Positions 24,600-35,333 of a DNA stretch of 64,000 nt are shown piece by piece. The notes under the pieces were generated by a model. That model saw nothing but the letters and a program-made list of their open reading frames with translations. It was not told the origin of the DNA and ran no database searches. The position numbers and the translations under genes were made by a program. The DNA is from Rehmannia glutinosa. Taxonomy: Eukaryota > Streptophyta > Magnoliopsida > Lamiales > Orobanchaceae. The DNA lies in NCBI GenBank assembly GCA_016081115.2, contig CM071932.1, positions 57,486,659 to 57,550,658 on the forward strand, read 5' to 3'. How positions within the stretch are numbered: the stretch's first letter is position 1; each line of letters starts with the position of its first letter.

Positions 24600-24775
24600 C
24601 AAAAACCACCCGCACGTCCTTTCATAAACCATATTTAAACCATTTTCGTCCGTTTCTCTCTCACACTTCTAAAACTGTTCATCTCTTTCTCTCAAAAGCA
24701 AAGGCAAAAATACTCTCGAAGCCCTATCTATCTCCGAGTCAATCTCCAAGTTTTTCCTTGATATAATCCTGAAAA
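24600..24775 (+). promoter_or_regulatory. Candidate internal promoter and leader of the accessory gene
   Basis: The gap between pol and the accessory gene contains an AT-rich TATA-like patch (CATATTTAAACC near 24630-24641), then a C/T-rich leader (TTTCTCTCTCACAC and TCTTTCTCTC) and the start codon. Element B keeps the same arrangement on the minus strand at 56841-57010. A TATA-like box about 140 bases before the ATG followed by a pyrimidine-rich leader looks like a plant gene promoter rather than a readthrough linker. This is inference from layout. Confidence 0.45.
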
Positions 24776-27700
24776 ATGGCACCAACTTATGACTTTACCA
24801 AGTTAGGAAAGCAAATCCACACCGGCTCTACGGTGGATTTCGACGGAATGGTGAAACAGGGGTCCGACGACACCCTAGTGAAGAAAATCGCTGAGAAGTT
24901 GGAAACGTCCGGGCTAAAACCATTTCTAACATTAGAATATCCGATGACCTATATGGAGGAGGTCGCACAATTCTACGTGAATGCCGAGATTCACGATGAA
25001 GGAATAAAGTCATCTCATTCACGGGAAGCGGTGACTATCTCGCAAGGATTTGGTGAACATTGCTCACTACTACGAGAGGAAGCATCGAGATTAACGATCT
25101 TTGATGTAAACCTGCTGATGCTTGGAAAGAAATAGCCAAGCCCGACTTTGCCGATAAAATAGTGTATACAAAGAAACAAGAGATTTGAAGGAGGATTATC
25201 ACAAGTGTTGGACATAGTTGCCAAATGTATTGACATCAAATTTGGCGGCTTTGACTTTGACCAATCACAAAGGCAAAGCGATTGTAATGGCCGCAATCAT
25301 CGCAGAAAAAGAAGATAAAGCCGGTGAGTTTGTCTACAGCCGGACTCTGCCCGAACGTGGGGAACAAATCCTTCAAGGAAGATGACACATTTGGAGGATC
25401 CCTAGGATATGGCCTAGTGATTGGCGGCTAATGGAGGTGAAAGGAGTCCTCTTAGACATGGGAAGGCATTCCATGTTAACAAGAGAATGTTCAGAGCAAA
25501 CCTCTCGGCGCATGAGAAGAGAGCCTACGCCAAGAGAGCGACACAAGTGAGGGGGAATCGGTGACCAAGACACAAACAATTGTTTCCTCTCCACCCAAGA
25601 AGAAAGTTGCCCCTGCGGTGCTAAGAAGATCACGCCCCCCGCAAAGAAAGAAAACAAACATGCTCCCCCCCGCAGCAGTCAGTCACCTGGCCCAAAGCCG
25701 TGTCTCCCCCCCTGCAGCAGTGAGCGGTCGAGAAGGACTCACAAATACCTTCTCCGATCGTCAAAAAGAGGAGAACCGAGAAGCCACGACGGCCCGCTCC
25801 TCGAGAAAAAGACACCAAGACAGCCCCCGCCGCCCAAGATTCGAGGACACCGCCTCTCGAACCAGAATCCCTCTAGTACAAACTAAGAGACGAAGACGAA
25901 TTATCAAGCGCCGAGTGGAGAAACCAGGTGAGTCACCACTCGCCTAGAGCAGAGATCTGAGAGGCTGGCTGGAGAAGTAGAGTCTCCGGATGTAGTTGAT
26001 GAAATGACCAAGTCTCTTTGAAAGGCGTCAGCGAGAGGCAACCCGAAGACACAATCGTAGTTCACACAAACAAACACAAGAAGAACGTGCTAGAGCGGAT
26101 AGTGATGTAATGATCCTATCTCCACCTTACCCGGACATCCAAAATCGTCTGCGTGAGTGGAGGAAATGGAAGTTGAGCAAGTCAAGGAACAGTTCCAACG
26201 GCTTTGAGTTTATAGAAGAAGAAGAGGAACTGCTAAATTTCCTTGGACTAAACACGTGCTCCCAAAGACTTGATGAAGACAATCGCATAGACATCCTGCT
26301 TGATTTTCAAGGAAAAGGAGAGAGAAAAGCAAGTTGAGGAAGCCGAGGCACGTGAGAAGGCCAACATCTCCGCCCTATCTCTGTCACCAAACACACACAT
26401 CCTCTCCTTGATGTCTTCTCCGCGGTGATGAGGATCCAGGAGAATCTTTCACGCCGCTCTGAGAAGAGTTGCAAAATGCAAAGCAAGCATTGCATGAATC
26501 CGAGAATCCTTCACGAGCAAAGCAAAGACTGATGGAGGGACCAGGAGAGTCCTCGAACACAAGTGAAATTGATCCAATGGGAGTGGTTCAAAGACAAATC
26601 GCCCCGCTGTTGTTCTTTGCCACCACTTCCCACTCACTCGGAAGAAGGCAATAAGGGATATGGCGATGGCGGGATAGTGGGGACCCCATCGAGCCAACCC
26701 CTATTGAAGGTGTGTTACCACCCAACCAACGATCGAACATTCAAAAGAAAAACAGCCGGGAGTTTGGAGACGAGTGACCCCATTCAAGTCACTCACCTGG
26801 TGCGCCCGGTGAGGGGGAAACTCCCTCCACCTGCAGCAAGGTCGGAGGATGCTGCAGATGACTCCACAACGAATCAAGGAGGCGAAGGAGAGAAATTACA
26901 AACACAAGAAGAACAACAAGTTGCCATCAACGAAGCTCGACAGTTGAGACTGTCTCGGTGAGGTGCCAACCGCTCCTCGAAGGCTAATGACGCGCTGCTA
27001 ATGCGGTCGAGGCACGAGGAAGGAACAACCCGGGAGTTAACACTGGCGATGAAAGTGCAATCCATGGGGTTGAGACTCCAATGGATGCCACCGCTGAAGA
27101 CCCTAAGACAGTGACACTGTCGAAAGGGAGGACAGGCCTCGCCGCAAAGAGAGACTTTGGAGGTATCTTTGAAGGCCCACGGGAGGTTGAGACTTCGGGG
27201 TAAAGAAGTCAAGTAGAGAACATCCTCATGCTATCATCGACCCATCCGAGAAGGAGATAAGCGCACTTCATGATTCCCAGGATAATCCTCGATGTAACTT
27301 TTCTCGGGATCGGAAGGCGAAGAAGAAGGCGAGTCATCCCCGTGCCAAATCCAAAAGACTCATTTGCGGATGTTCCAAGCACGAGCAAGTCTCGATCCCA
27401 AGAGTACTCGTCAAACCTTTAACTTTGATGATGAGCCACCGATGGAAATCTCATCATCGTCCGATGACGCCGATAAGGCCGAGGACATCTACTCAAATGG
27501 AAAAATCGGTGAGACCAACGAAGCTATTGAGACAGTTGAGGCTCACAAGCGGGTCCACTTCACAACAAGACCCAGTGAACAAGAGACCACCGCGCAGCTC
27601 CTCAAGCTGCAGCAGGTCGATTCCTAAAAGAACTTCACGCGCACCGCTCATCATCGAACAAATCCCGGTGGGCGGTGATGAATCTTTTATAGAATCTTTT

Positions 27701-29306
27701 CCTTTTTCTTTGGAGGTACCCGACCTCTATAAAGAGTCGAAAATGAATGCGCACGCTATCACGGACCAGCTCCCATTTTCTCATCGGGTAGCATTGTTCG
27801 GTACGCTTTGATGACTTTGATCTTTGTATGGCCATCACCCAATTGCAAGCGGAAGAATCACGGTGAAGTTCGAGAAGTGTTCAAGGCACTATTTGCTGAG
27901 GTTGAACGGATGGAGAGGCATCATGCCTCTTTGGACATGCGATTGGACAACAGAGATGCCAACCTTACGGCCCGACTTGAGAGGCATAATGATCGAGAAT
28001 AAGGGAATGGTGGCAACAAAGAAGAAACAATGCGTGTGGAACAAGTTAGATTCTTCAGGACATTGTTCAATAAGTTTGGTATGGAGAGCTGAAAATGCCG
28101 ATGCAAAAACGAAGTGAGAGAACATATTGAGCACATGCATGAAGCTCATATCGCTGAGATAAAGTCAGCTGCGTGAGCAAAATACGAATGATCTATAGCG
28201 TTTGGAAGAACACATGACTAGAAAATTCAGCCTTCTCATGGGTGAGATGAAGCCGATTTCAGAGTCCAACGCTACTCGATCCGAATTCGTGATGCTTACA
28301 ACGCAGCAGACTTGAAGAGAACTCGACTATCGAGCTCGATTTCCGCTTGCAAAGATGTTCCCGGGGTTCCTCTATCCTTTGATGATGCCAAAAAGGGGGA
28401 AGAGGAATACCTAAAGATGCAGAAGGAAGGAGCGGTGAGAAGGAAAATCGGTGAGGAAGTATTGAAACGAGAAGAAAGGAAAGCTTGTTGAGGGGAAATG
28501 ATCGGCGATGTGACCTTGATGATTGCACAAACCCCCAACAAGGTCACATCACTGGTGACATTATCGGACAAACTCCCTGTGACTCTGCCACTCCAACACT
28601 CTGCTATATCCATGGCCGATAAGAGAAAAACAATTGAAGCGGGGATGAAGGAAGTGGAAGGAAGAATGGATGCCCGAATTATGAACATCTTGAAAGAACA
28701 CGGAGGCATTCCAAAGAGAGAGACACTTATGCCATCTCGGATGTTGGGACAGAGCCACGATCGGTTGATGAATTTAAAACGCTCGAATACGAGGGATACT
28801 TTGCAAATATGTCTATGGCTCAAGCTTGGGACTTATCTTGGGAAAAGGGTCTCACGTTATGTGAAGAAGGCGACAGCAACGACAGACTACGGCATCACTC
28901 TGCTGGTCACTCCGCTGGTCACTGTTTGGAAAGAAGAAGACCCCAAGACAAAGATACGCCCGAGGCAGGTAGAGGAAGAAGCGATGAGTGGAGGAAGAAG
29001 CTTGGACCAGGCCTCTCGCCCAAAAACATTGAATACGTGGATCCGGGGAAAGAAAGGAGGGATCTCTGGGGTGGGCTTGACCAAGTAGCAAATTTGCAAG
29101 TGGCTAAAACTAACGCTGAGTATGCAAAAAGAATAGAAGAAGAAAACAAGAGACAAACTCGGCTATGGGAGGAGAGACAGGAAAGGATAAGAAGAGATGA
29201 AGCTGCCAGGAAGGCATATGAAAAGAAAAAGAAGGCAAGCGGTGACGACGAGAAAAAGAGAAGAAGAGAAGAAGATCTTGATCAAGATGAAAGAAGAGAC
29301 AAATGA
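24776..29306 (+). pseudogene. Element A accessory (third) gene, about 4.5 kb, function unknown
   Basis: It begins MAPTYDFTKLGKQIHTG, matching the start in element B, and ends DQDERRDK before TGA at about 29304-29306. The first 120 codons contain EVAQFYVNAEIHDEG, reminiscent of the 'putative plant transposon protein' domain found in Sirevirus-like accessory ORFs. The middle is Lys/Pro/Arg-rich and probably disordered (25561-25950). The C-terminal kilobase is rich in charged heptads (EEENKRQTRLWEERQERIRRD near 29136-29200), suggesting a coiled coil. I see no clear signal peptide or membrane span, so an envelope role is unsupported. The frame is broken many times. What it does is unknown. Confidence 0.7.
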
Positions 29307-29572
29307 AGGAGATGAAGTGTTCTTTGTCCACTCCTTCGTGTATTTTATTATGTAAATACATACAATGTAAGTCTTACGTAATAAAGCTATAAATTCTTTA
29401 TTTTTGTGAAGACAAATATGTCACGATACACCTTGTAAATGATTGTGTAGAAGAACAAGAATGATATGATCAATAATAAGAATTGATTCTGCGCATGCAT
29501 TCTATGTCAATACACTATCGTATGTATCTTTCTTTGTTTGCATTTTTGAATGGTTTAAGTTTTGGCATCATC
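29307..29572 (+). other. 3' untranslated part of element A
   Basis: AT-rich non-coding sequence between the accessory gene stop and the polypurine tract, containing AATAAAGC (about 29379) and AATAATAAG strings that could serve as poly(A) signals. Element B holds the corresponding block at about 51975-52280. Confidence 0.5.
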
Positions 29573-29586
29573 AAAAAGGGGGAAAT
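29573..29586 (+). promoter_or_regulatory. Polypurine tract of element A
   Basis: AAAAAGGGGGAAAT abuts the 3' LTR and is repeated in inverted orientation at element B (51962-51975). It primes plus-strand DNA synthesis. Confidence 0.9.
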
Positions 29587-31154
29587 TGTTAGGAATTTCA
29601 TTGTTTAGATTTTGATGGATGCCATGTAAAACTTAGAATAGAAAGTTGGCACCCCAATTCTTGTTGTAAAATGCATTGTAACAATTAGAGCCGCGTGAGT
29701 TAAGTCGGCTATGCCCTAACATGCAAGAAGACAATCAAGATGGAAGGAAGACTCTGTTGTGAGCAATTTGAGTATGGCAAAGAAGAGTAGACGGGGAACT
29801 CTATCAAGAAGAAGCGGTGAGATACGGTGAGTGAAGTATCGATCAAGTCAACTCAAGAAAAGCCAAGTCTCAAGTTGAAGTGATAGAAGAGTCATCCAAT
29901 GATTGGAAGTCGACTCTAAGTCACTTGGGGAAAGCAAGGAAATGCGGTCAAGTCGAGATAATCAGAAAAGATCCGTTGCACATAAATCAAGAGATTTACT
30001 TAAACAAGTAATATCTCCATACCACATTTCTCGGAGTGCTCGGTCCCGAAGCGTGCAAAAGGAATGAAACAATGGGAAGCACTACACCGTGTCGAACTCG
30101 AAAAGGTGAAGGAACAATTCATACGAGGAAATGGCAATTCCAAGAACTGCAACAAGACAAGCCAACGACTGCAAAGTGACTTTCAAAAATAAGCCTATCT
30201 CTTCAACGGGCAAATTTTTGAAAGATCACTATAAAAGGCTGAGGAATGACCAGGAGAGTAGGTTACCTGAACCACGAACATTCAAGAAATCAATAAAAGT
30301 GTAACCAGAAATACTTTCAAATCATTTAAGATTAATCCTCAAGCCAACACTACGAAGAACATCAATCCAACACTCACCTGTGAAGGAAAGATAACTTCAA
30401 TCAGTTGAAGAGGAAACCTTTGAAGAAAAGGGGTCTACATTCCACGAAGGATTGTAGGAAGGTTCAAGGTCGAACCAAGTCTTAAGCTTTTGGAGGGCTT
30501 CGTGATCAAATCCAAAGAGCTTGAGCAAGTGAGTTGTAGTAGCAAGGCAAACTGCCCCTGTGAAGAAGTCGAGTCGTCGCAGCGAGAAGCCCGGTGAGTG
30601 ATCAAGGCGTCTCCGATCGAGTCCCAAAGGATCAAGTCATTTGTGTGATCAAGACTTGTATCACGGATCGGATTACCACTTTGTAAACCGATCATTACCT
30701 AGTGGATTCCTCCGGGAGTTGGAGAAGAGAGGAGTAGAAGAATTACCCCATCTTGAACCTCTATAAAAATTTCATTGTGTCATTTACATTTCAAAGCATT
30801 TTAATTCTGCATTTTTAACTCGCTTATATCGTTGATAAATTTGCTATCCACTTAATAACTTATAAGTACTAAACCAAGCACTAAATTCTTGCTTAATCAA
30901 ACTTAAGGTGTTAAGTCTTCCAATGAAAAACAAAACCACAATCGAGTTAATTTAGACACAACGGTGAGTTATTCCATCAACGGCTCGGTTGAGTCGTTGA
31001 GAGATTAACTCTCTTGAGTAACTAAATTGATTGTCCATCAAGGACACACTGTGTAGTATCAACTCGAATATTTAAAAGGACTAAATCGAAAATTTGGTAA
31101 GGTTTATTCAACCCCCCCTTCTAAACCTTACACTTACACCCCTTGGGACCTACA
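29587..31154 (+). mobile_element. 3' LTR of element A (1,568 bp)
   Basis: It has the same ends as the 5' LTR and is followed directly by the ATTTT duplication. It contains the TATAAAAGGCTGAGGAATG box near 30230-30248. Confidence 0.92.
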
Positions 31155-31334
31155 ATTTTTAAACATTTGTGACATGTATTGATCCAGATGTTTCATATAA
31201 AAACGATGTATAGTTAAATACATATAATGTATAAATAGGTTGAAGATATTGTATATATTGCATAAAAAAATTGTATCATATTATGGAATAAAAAGCAATT
31301 GATATTCGAGACATGGAATTGAAATCTATAACAA

Positions 31335-32509
31335 ATACACATCGCTCTTAGGAGGCGTTGGTGTGGGTTGGGCATGTCCTGCTGTTATGTGTCACAACCT
31401 CACCACATGTCTCACATTTTATTTTAAGTTTTGTGCTCGCTTTTATGGCTTTTTCTCTTTGGCTTTGGAGTCTGTTTTTCAGATGACTACCACTCCCTTT
31501 CTTCTTGCCTTGGAAACCACATACTGCACACGGATTTCATCATTCTTAAATTTCTTTATCGTGCTCCTCCCAATGTCGAAGCCACTGCATGTACCATAAT
31601 CCTTGTAAAATTGTATTCCATCCTCCAATGTATGGAAATGCATGTCGGCACGAGGAATGTTTTTCTTGGTCCACTTCTGGGATCTAATATTTAGTCGATC
31701 CTGGTGAGATTTCGAGCCTTTGACCAACATAAACCATGTAATCAGGAGCTTGCTCTGGCAAAAACACAGGATTTACATACTAAATATACAAATATTGAAT
31801 ACTATTTATACAGACCTTCAATGTATGGTGGAAAATCGTATTCTGCATTATTTGTCTTTTAAGTACACATTTTAAATGCACATTGTGTACATAATGACTA
31901 CTCTAAGCATACAAATATAGAATACTATATATATAGAACATCAATGTATGGTGCAAAATTGTACTCTCCAATATTTGTTATAAGTACACATATTAAATGC
32001 ACATTATGTACATAATTACTACTTTAAGCATACAATGCATGCATTGTAATTAGGCAAAAACGTATTATAGAATACATTATATGTGATACATATTTTACAT
32101 ACTAAATACACAAATTTGGAACACTATACACACATATCATTAATACAAACCAAGTATATGATTTCTTATACAAATCCTCAAATTTTCTAATATTTTGTTA
32201 TAATTATATGCATCAAAAACACTATACATGCAATATCCTTATTCTAAATTAGCATATTAGTAAATGTTTTGCTTATTGTTATGTGAGATTATATTATATA
32301 TAATTAGAACGCTATATGTACAAAAAACTTATAGTAAACATACACAATATTTGTTATACTTACACATCCTTTCCGCGTTTCTGCGTGCGTAAATTTTTTA
32401 TTGTTCAACACTATATGCATTCGAACCACACATTTTTCGTATGAATTGGTGTTAAATTATTACCTTGATTTGAATGGATCGTGGAGTGGGAATCCTGACT
32501 TTGTGACAT
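31335..32509 (-). pseudogene. FAR1/MURA-like transposase remnant of the Kaonashi MULE, internally deleted
   Basis: A likely first exon starts at ATG 32509 (MSQSQDSHSTIHSNQ) and ends CAAG before a GT donor at 32463-32462. A segment at 31730-31479 reads FHTLEDGIQFYKDYGTCSGFDIG...IRVQYVV, the FAR1 DNA-binding (WRKY-GCM1-like) fold of FHY3/FAR1-type MULE transposases. Only about 60 bases further on (near 31420-31370, another frame), CETCGEVVTHNSRTCP gives the zinc knuckle that normally ends such transposases. The whole catalytic DDE and SWIM centre is therefore missing. It reads toward the Ulp1 remnant, i.e. convergently. Confidence 0.7.
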
Positions 32510-32861
32510 CGCAATCTCGATTTGTTGATGTATATGGCGATTTCTGGTACTTCGGTTATCTTGATGATTTGTGATTCGATGCTCGATTTCAATTTTGATA
32601 TTTTTTGCTGGTATGAATGTGGAATTTTCTCTCTATTTTTGCAGGTCCAATTTTACGTGGTTATGGCTTGAGGAAGAAGATGGTGATTATGGACGTATTA
32701 TTGATATGGTAAGATCTCATTCCCCTGATTTTAAGGAAATGGTTATTTTGGCAAAACATGATGTTCCAATTGTACCCCTGACCGGTCCCCCCTCCCATTT
32801 TTTTAATACTACAAAATTCCATTAAATCCTAGCCTTCTATTTATTTTGTTGGATGGTGTGG

Positions 32862-32909
32862 ATGTGGTCTTATGTTCTTACCTATAGCTATGGTCTCACA
32901 TGATCTCCT

Positions 32910-32949
<40 letters not shown>
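32862..32949. repeat. Right inverted repeat of the MULE and adjoining (TA)n
   Basis: The inverse of the left terminal repeat occupies 32862-32905, followed by CTCC and a TA run to about 32949. This TA run pairs with that at 14551-14583, marking the insertion target. Confidence 0.85.
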
Positions 32950-32951
<2 letters not shown>

Positions 32952-33109
32952 AATATTATTTGATTTTTTAAAGTTTTCAACACTTTCCCCATTAGATTAT
33001 TACTGTTAGATAAAAGCACAAACATAGTTCTATGACCTTCATAATAAAAGATTCTCAACTGAGCTGTTGAAATGCTTATTATTATATAATTTATTTAATT
33101 AGCAAAGAG

Positions 33110-33445
33110 TTGCCCTATTTATCGTGCCAATATGCAAACATCAGTGCTAATTATTCGAGTTTTCAGGGGTGCTGCCCGGGGCAACAAATGGGACAAATAC
33201 AAATGAGGGATGTATTTATGAGGGCTAAGTTTGAAAGAGTTGTGAGATCTAAAGATTCTGAAGCTTTTTACATGATGAATCCTGATGGAAAATGGAGGTC
33301 CAGATTAAGCATTTATCCCCTCGGTTATTCGAGCTTTCAAAGATGGGAGAAAAGAAGAGAGAAAAGTAATGGGAGAAAAGATAGAGAAAAAAATATTAGA
33401 TATCACCGCATAATATTTAAAAAATGCCACATTGGGTTTGGGTAG
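33110..33445 (+). pseudogene. Captured host-like exon of unknown family
   Basis: This open frame of 111 codons lies inside the right arm of the TIR transposon. From about 33197 it reads like a real conserved protein (RDVFMRAKFERVV, DSEAFYMMNPDGKWRSR, IYPLGYSSF), whereas the first 30 codons look non-coding. A TTTTCAG acceptor-like string at about 33158-33165 precedes the protein-like part. The end dissolves into a charged low-complexity tail. I do not recognise the family. It looks like an exon picked up by the transposon. Confidence 0.45.
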
Positions 33446-33505
33446 GATCCATCTCACGAAATTAGATCTGTGAGACGGTCTCATATAAGTTTTTGCCATA
33501 GTTTA

Positions 33506-35328
33506 ATTAAATTTCCTATTTGTTATCCTTCCTAAATCCATGATGCTTTGGACCAAAAATGGAATTCTCGAATTTTGGACTCTTGTTTGTAGAACTAAGG
33601 CTATTGTGAACTAATTTGGACAAATTTTAAGTATTTGAGGCTGATTTTAAGAAGAAAATTTCAAGTTGAATATAAAAATATAATTTACCAAAAAAATTGC
33701 GACTTAGATGGGATTTATGAAACTTTGATCTTTGAAACTGAAATATGGAATTAGGGAATGTTTTCTAATTGTCCAAACTGACTTTGGTAAATTCTTGAGA
33801 GATTTAATAATTAGATTTGGACCAAATTCAGAAAGAAAGTTACATTTTGAGGTTTAAAAAAATGAGATTTGATAAAATTTAAGGACTAATTTAAAATTTT
33901 TAATTTAAGGATTTATTAAGTTTTCTTTTAAGAGATGGAGGCTCTCAATAGTTAATTTTGTCATTTTAAGATAATATGTGATGTTTAATATTAAGGGTCT
34001 TTGCATAATTCTTGATTATCAAACCCCTAAATAACTATTTTAAAGTCTAGGACTTGAATTTGAATATTATTTAATTAATAGGAGAAAGTTATACATGTAA
34101 GTCGAAAGGTCTTTCATTTAAACGTTATCTGATTAGATTCCAACTTTAATCGTGATTCACCGTATACTAATTATGATTAACTATTTCATTGATTGTTTGG
34201 TTGTTACGTGAACAGCTATGAATTTTTATTTTTTTTATGAACTTGATTGTTGGAGGTTAGATTTCTCGAGAACTTGCGGTCCATCCTCAAGTAATAAATG
34301 GAACATATTATTACTACTATAATTAAAAATATCATGTGAAGAGAATTTGATTTCGACTACAACACATTTTTTTCATTCTACTGTAAGAGTTTCGTGACAT
34401 AATCTATGCTCACGTTTTGCTTTGCCACATGGTACGTGTTTAAATTTGTTGGAAATAATTTTTAATATCATTATGAAAAATCATATACCGATTGTATACC
34501 TTTAATCGTTATCATTCTCTTTCACTTGTTATTGAAATTGATTTCTCACTAATGAACTGTTTTCTGTTTCCCGTTTCTTGTTTCCCATTTGGCGTGTGTG
34601 GCTAGGACAATCAATCGAACATGTCGCATATTGATATGTTTGCTCAGCTATATATGTGCTTATTTCTATTTTTTTGGTCGGCCTGAGACGGCAGCGAAAT
34701 TTGAGTTGTAGTATTGGTATATTCCAGAATATGACGAACTCTGGGTATAAACCCACGGCTACAGATTTGATGAGCCACCTGGGAGGAATAAGGTGAGGCC
34801 TCGGCCTGGTGCGTGGGAGAATTCAATAGGGTTTGGTGTTTGATCAACACCGAGCCTACATTTATTTTATTTTGTGTATCCTGTTGGTATTTAAAATGGG
34901 GCATAGAACAATGTCCATTTTAAATTCAGTTTGAATTCCGTAAATTTGTTTTACCGTATTTCTTAGTGCACAAAATAGTTCACCCCATTTGTTCCTAAAA
35001 AAATTCAAAGATCGACGAACTTGAGTCCGGTTACCAATACAAGAGTAACACAGAATCTGAATCCTCTTGTGTCATTTTTTAGATGTATTATTTGTCATTA
35101 TAATGTTTTTGTAAGTTAAGACTTCCACTGTAAGATTTTTAATATACTTAGTTTATGTGATTGAGTTTACTCTGTAATATTTTTTTTTGTAGACTTAGAA
35201 TATGTTTAAATTATTGTACTTTTGGATAAATATGCTTGTGGAGGTTAAGTTAGTAAATATTCGCAGTTTGTTATTCGTTAATCGAGATCTTTGTGATTAT
35301 TTTAGTTTATTTAATTTGGGGCGTTACA
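33506..35328 (+). other. Right part of the solo LTR, no genes
   Basis: About 1.8 kb of AT-rich LTR sequence continuing from 13123. The short open frames near 34529-34904 have no recognisable protein pattern. Confidence 0.6.
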
Positions 35329-35333
35329 ATCAG

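Larger units (their letters stand above)
17104..31154 (+). mobile_element. Element A: complete 14-kb Sirevirus-like Ty1/copia retrotransposon
   Basis: It is bounded by two long LTRs (17104-18661 and 29587-31154), each TGTTAGG...CCTACA, and flanked by the duplication ATTTT (17099-17103 and 31155-31159). The order is primer site, gag-pol (18789-24222), a 0.55-kb gap, an accessory coding region (24776-29306) and a polypurine tract. Copia order plus an extra gene after pol and large size fit the Sirevirus/SIRE-Maximus group. Reading frames are broken by many small indels, so this copy is non-autonomous as sequenced. Confidence 0.92.
14584..32905. mobile_element. Kaonashi-type MULE (Ulp1 protease plus FAR1-type transposase remnants)
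   Basis: Terminal inverted repeats of about 45 bases: the left reads GATCAAATGAGACC and TAGGTAAGAACATAAGACCACAT (14584-14632), and the right carries the inverse at 32862-32905. The element sits inside a (TA)n tract, which lies on both sides. Without the nested retrotransposon it is about 4.3 kb. A Ulp1-like gene reads inward from the left, and a FAR1/MURA-like gene reads inward from the right on the minus strand. MULEs carrying an Ulp1-like protease gene are the known Kaonashi (KI-MULE) group. Both genes are degraded here. Confidence 0.75.
13124..33497. mobile_element. TIR transposon nested in the solo LTR, carrying a captured exon
   Basis: The left end contains GTGAGACCGTCTCACGAATC, continuing to GTGAGATGGATCC by about 13174. 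The right end has the inverted counterpart at about 33428-33488. The inverted repeats run about 50 bases. The 8 bases ATAGTTTA occur immediately outside both ends (13116-13123 and 33498-33505). Subtracting the inner MULE leaves about 2 kb, made of a degenerate repeat array (13490-14480) on the left and a host-like exon (33110-33445) on the right. No transposase of its own was seen. The superfamily is uncertain (hAT or MULE). Confidence 0.7.
10689..35328 (+). mobile_element. Gypsy-type solo LTR, split by nested insertions
   Basis: It starts TGTAATACCCC (10689) and ends GGGGCGTTACA (35328), the complementary TG...CA ends of plant gypsy LTRs. It is flanked by the 5-base duplication ATCAG (10684-10688 and 35329-35333). 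No gag or pol of its own is present, so this is a solo LTR left by recombination. After removing the inserts at 10943-12147 and 13124-33497, about 3.0 kb of LTR remains. It includes a CCAACCCTAA-like stretch and a CT-rich tract near 12340-12520 that could be the promoter/leader part, and an AT-rich right end. Confidence 0.8.

Noticed and set aside
28296..28823. 175-codon open frame on the minus strand
   Set aside because: It is antisense to the accessory gene of element A, with no family pattern; the plus strand matches element B's accessory gene.
24776..29306. Calling the accessory gene an envelope gene
   Set aside because: Its position suits the env-like label used for Sireviruses, but I saw no signal peptide or membrane span in the readable parts, so the function is left open.
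32571..32825. 84-codon plus-strand frame with a WLWLEEEDGDYG string
   Set aside because: It lies upstream of and antisense to the FAR1-type remnant's first exon, and I could tie it to no family, so it was left out as a gene.
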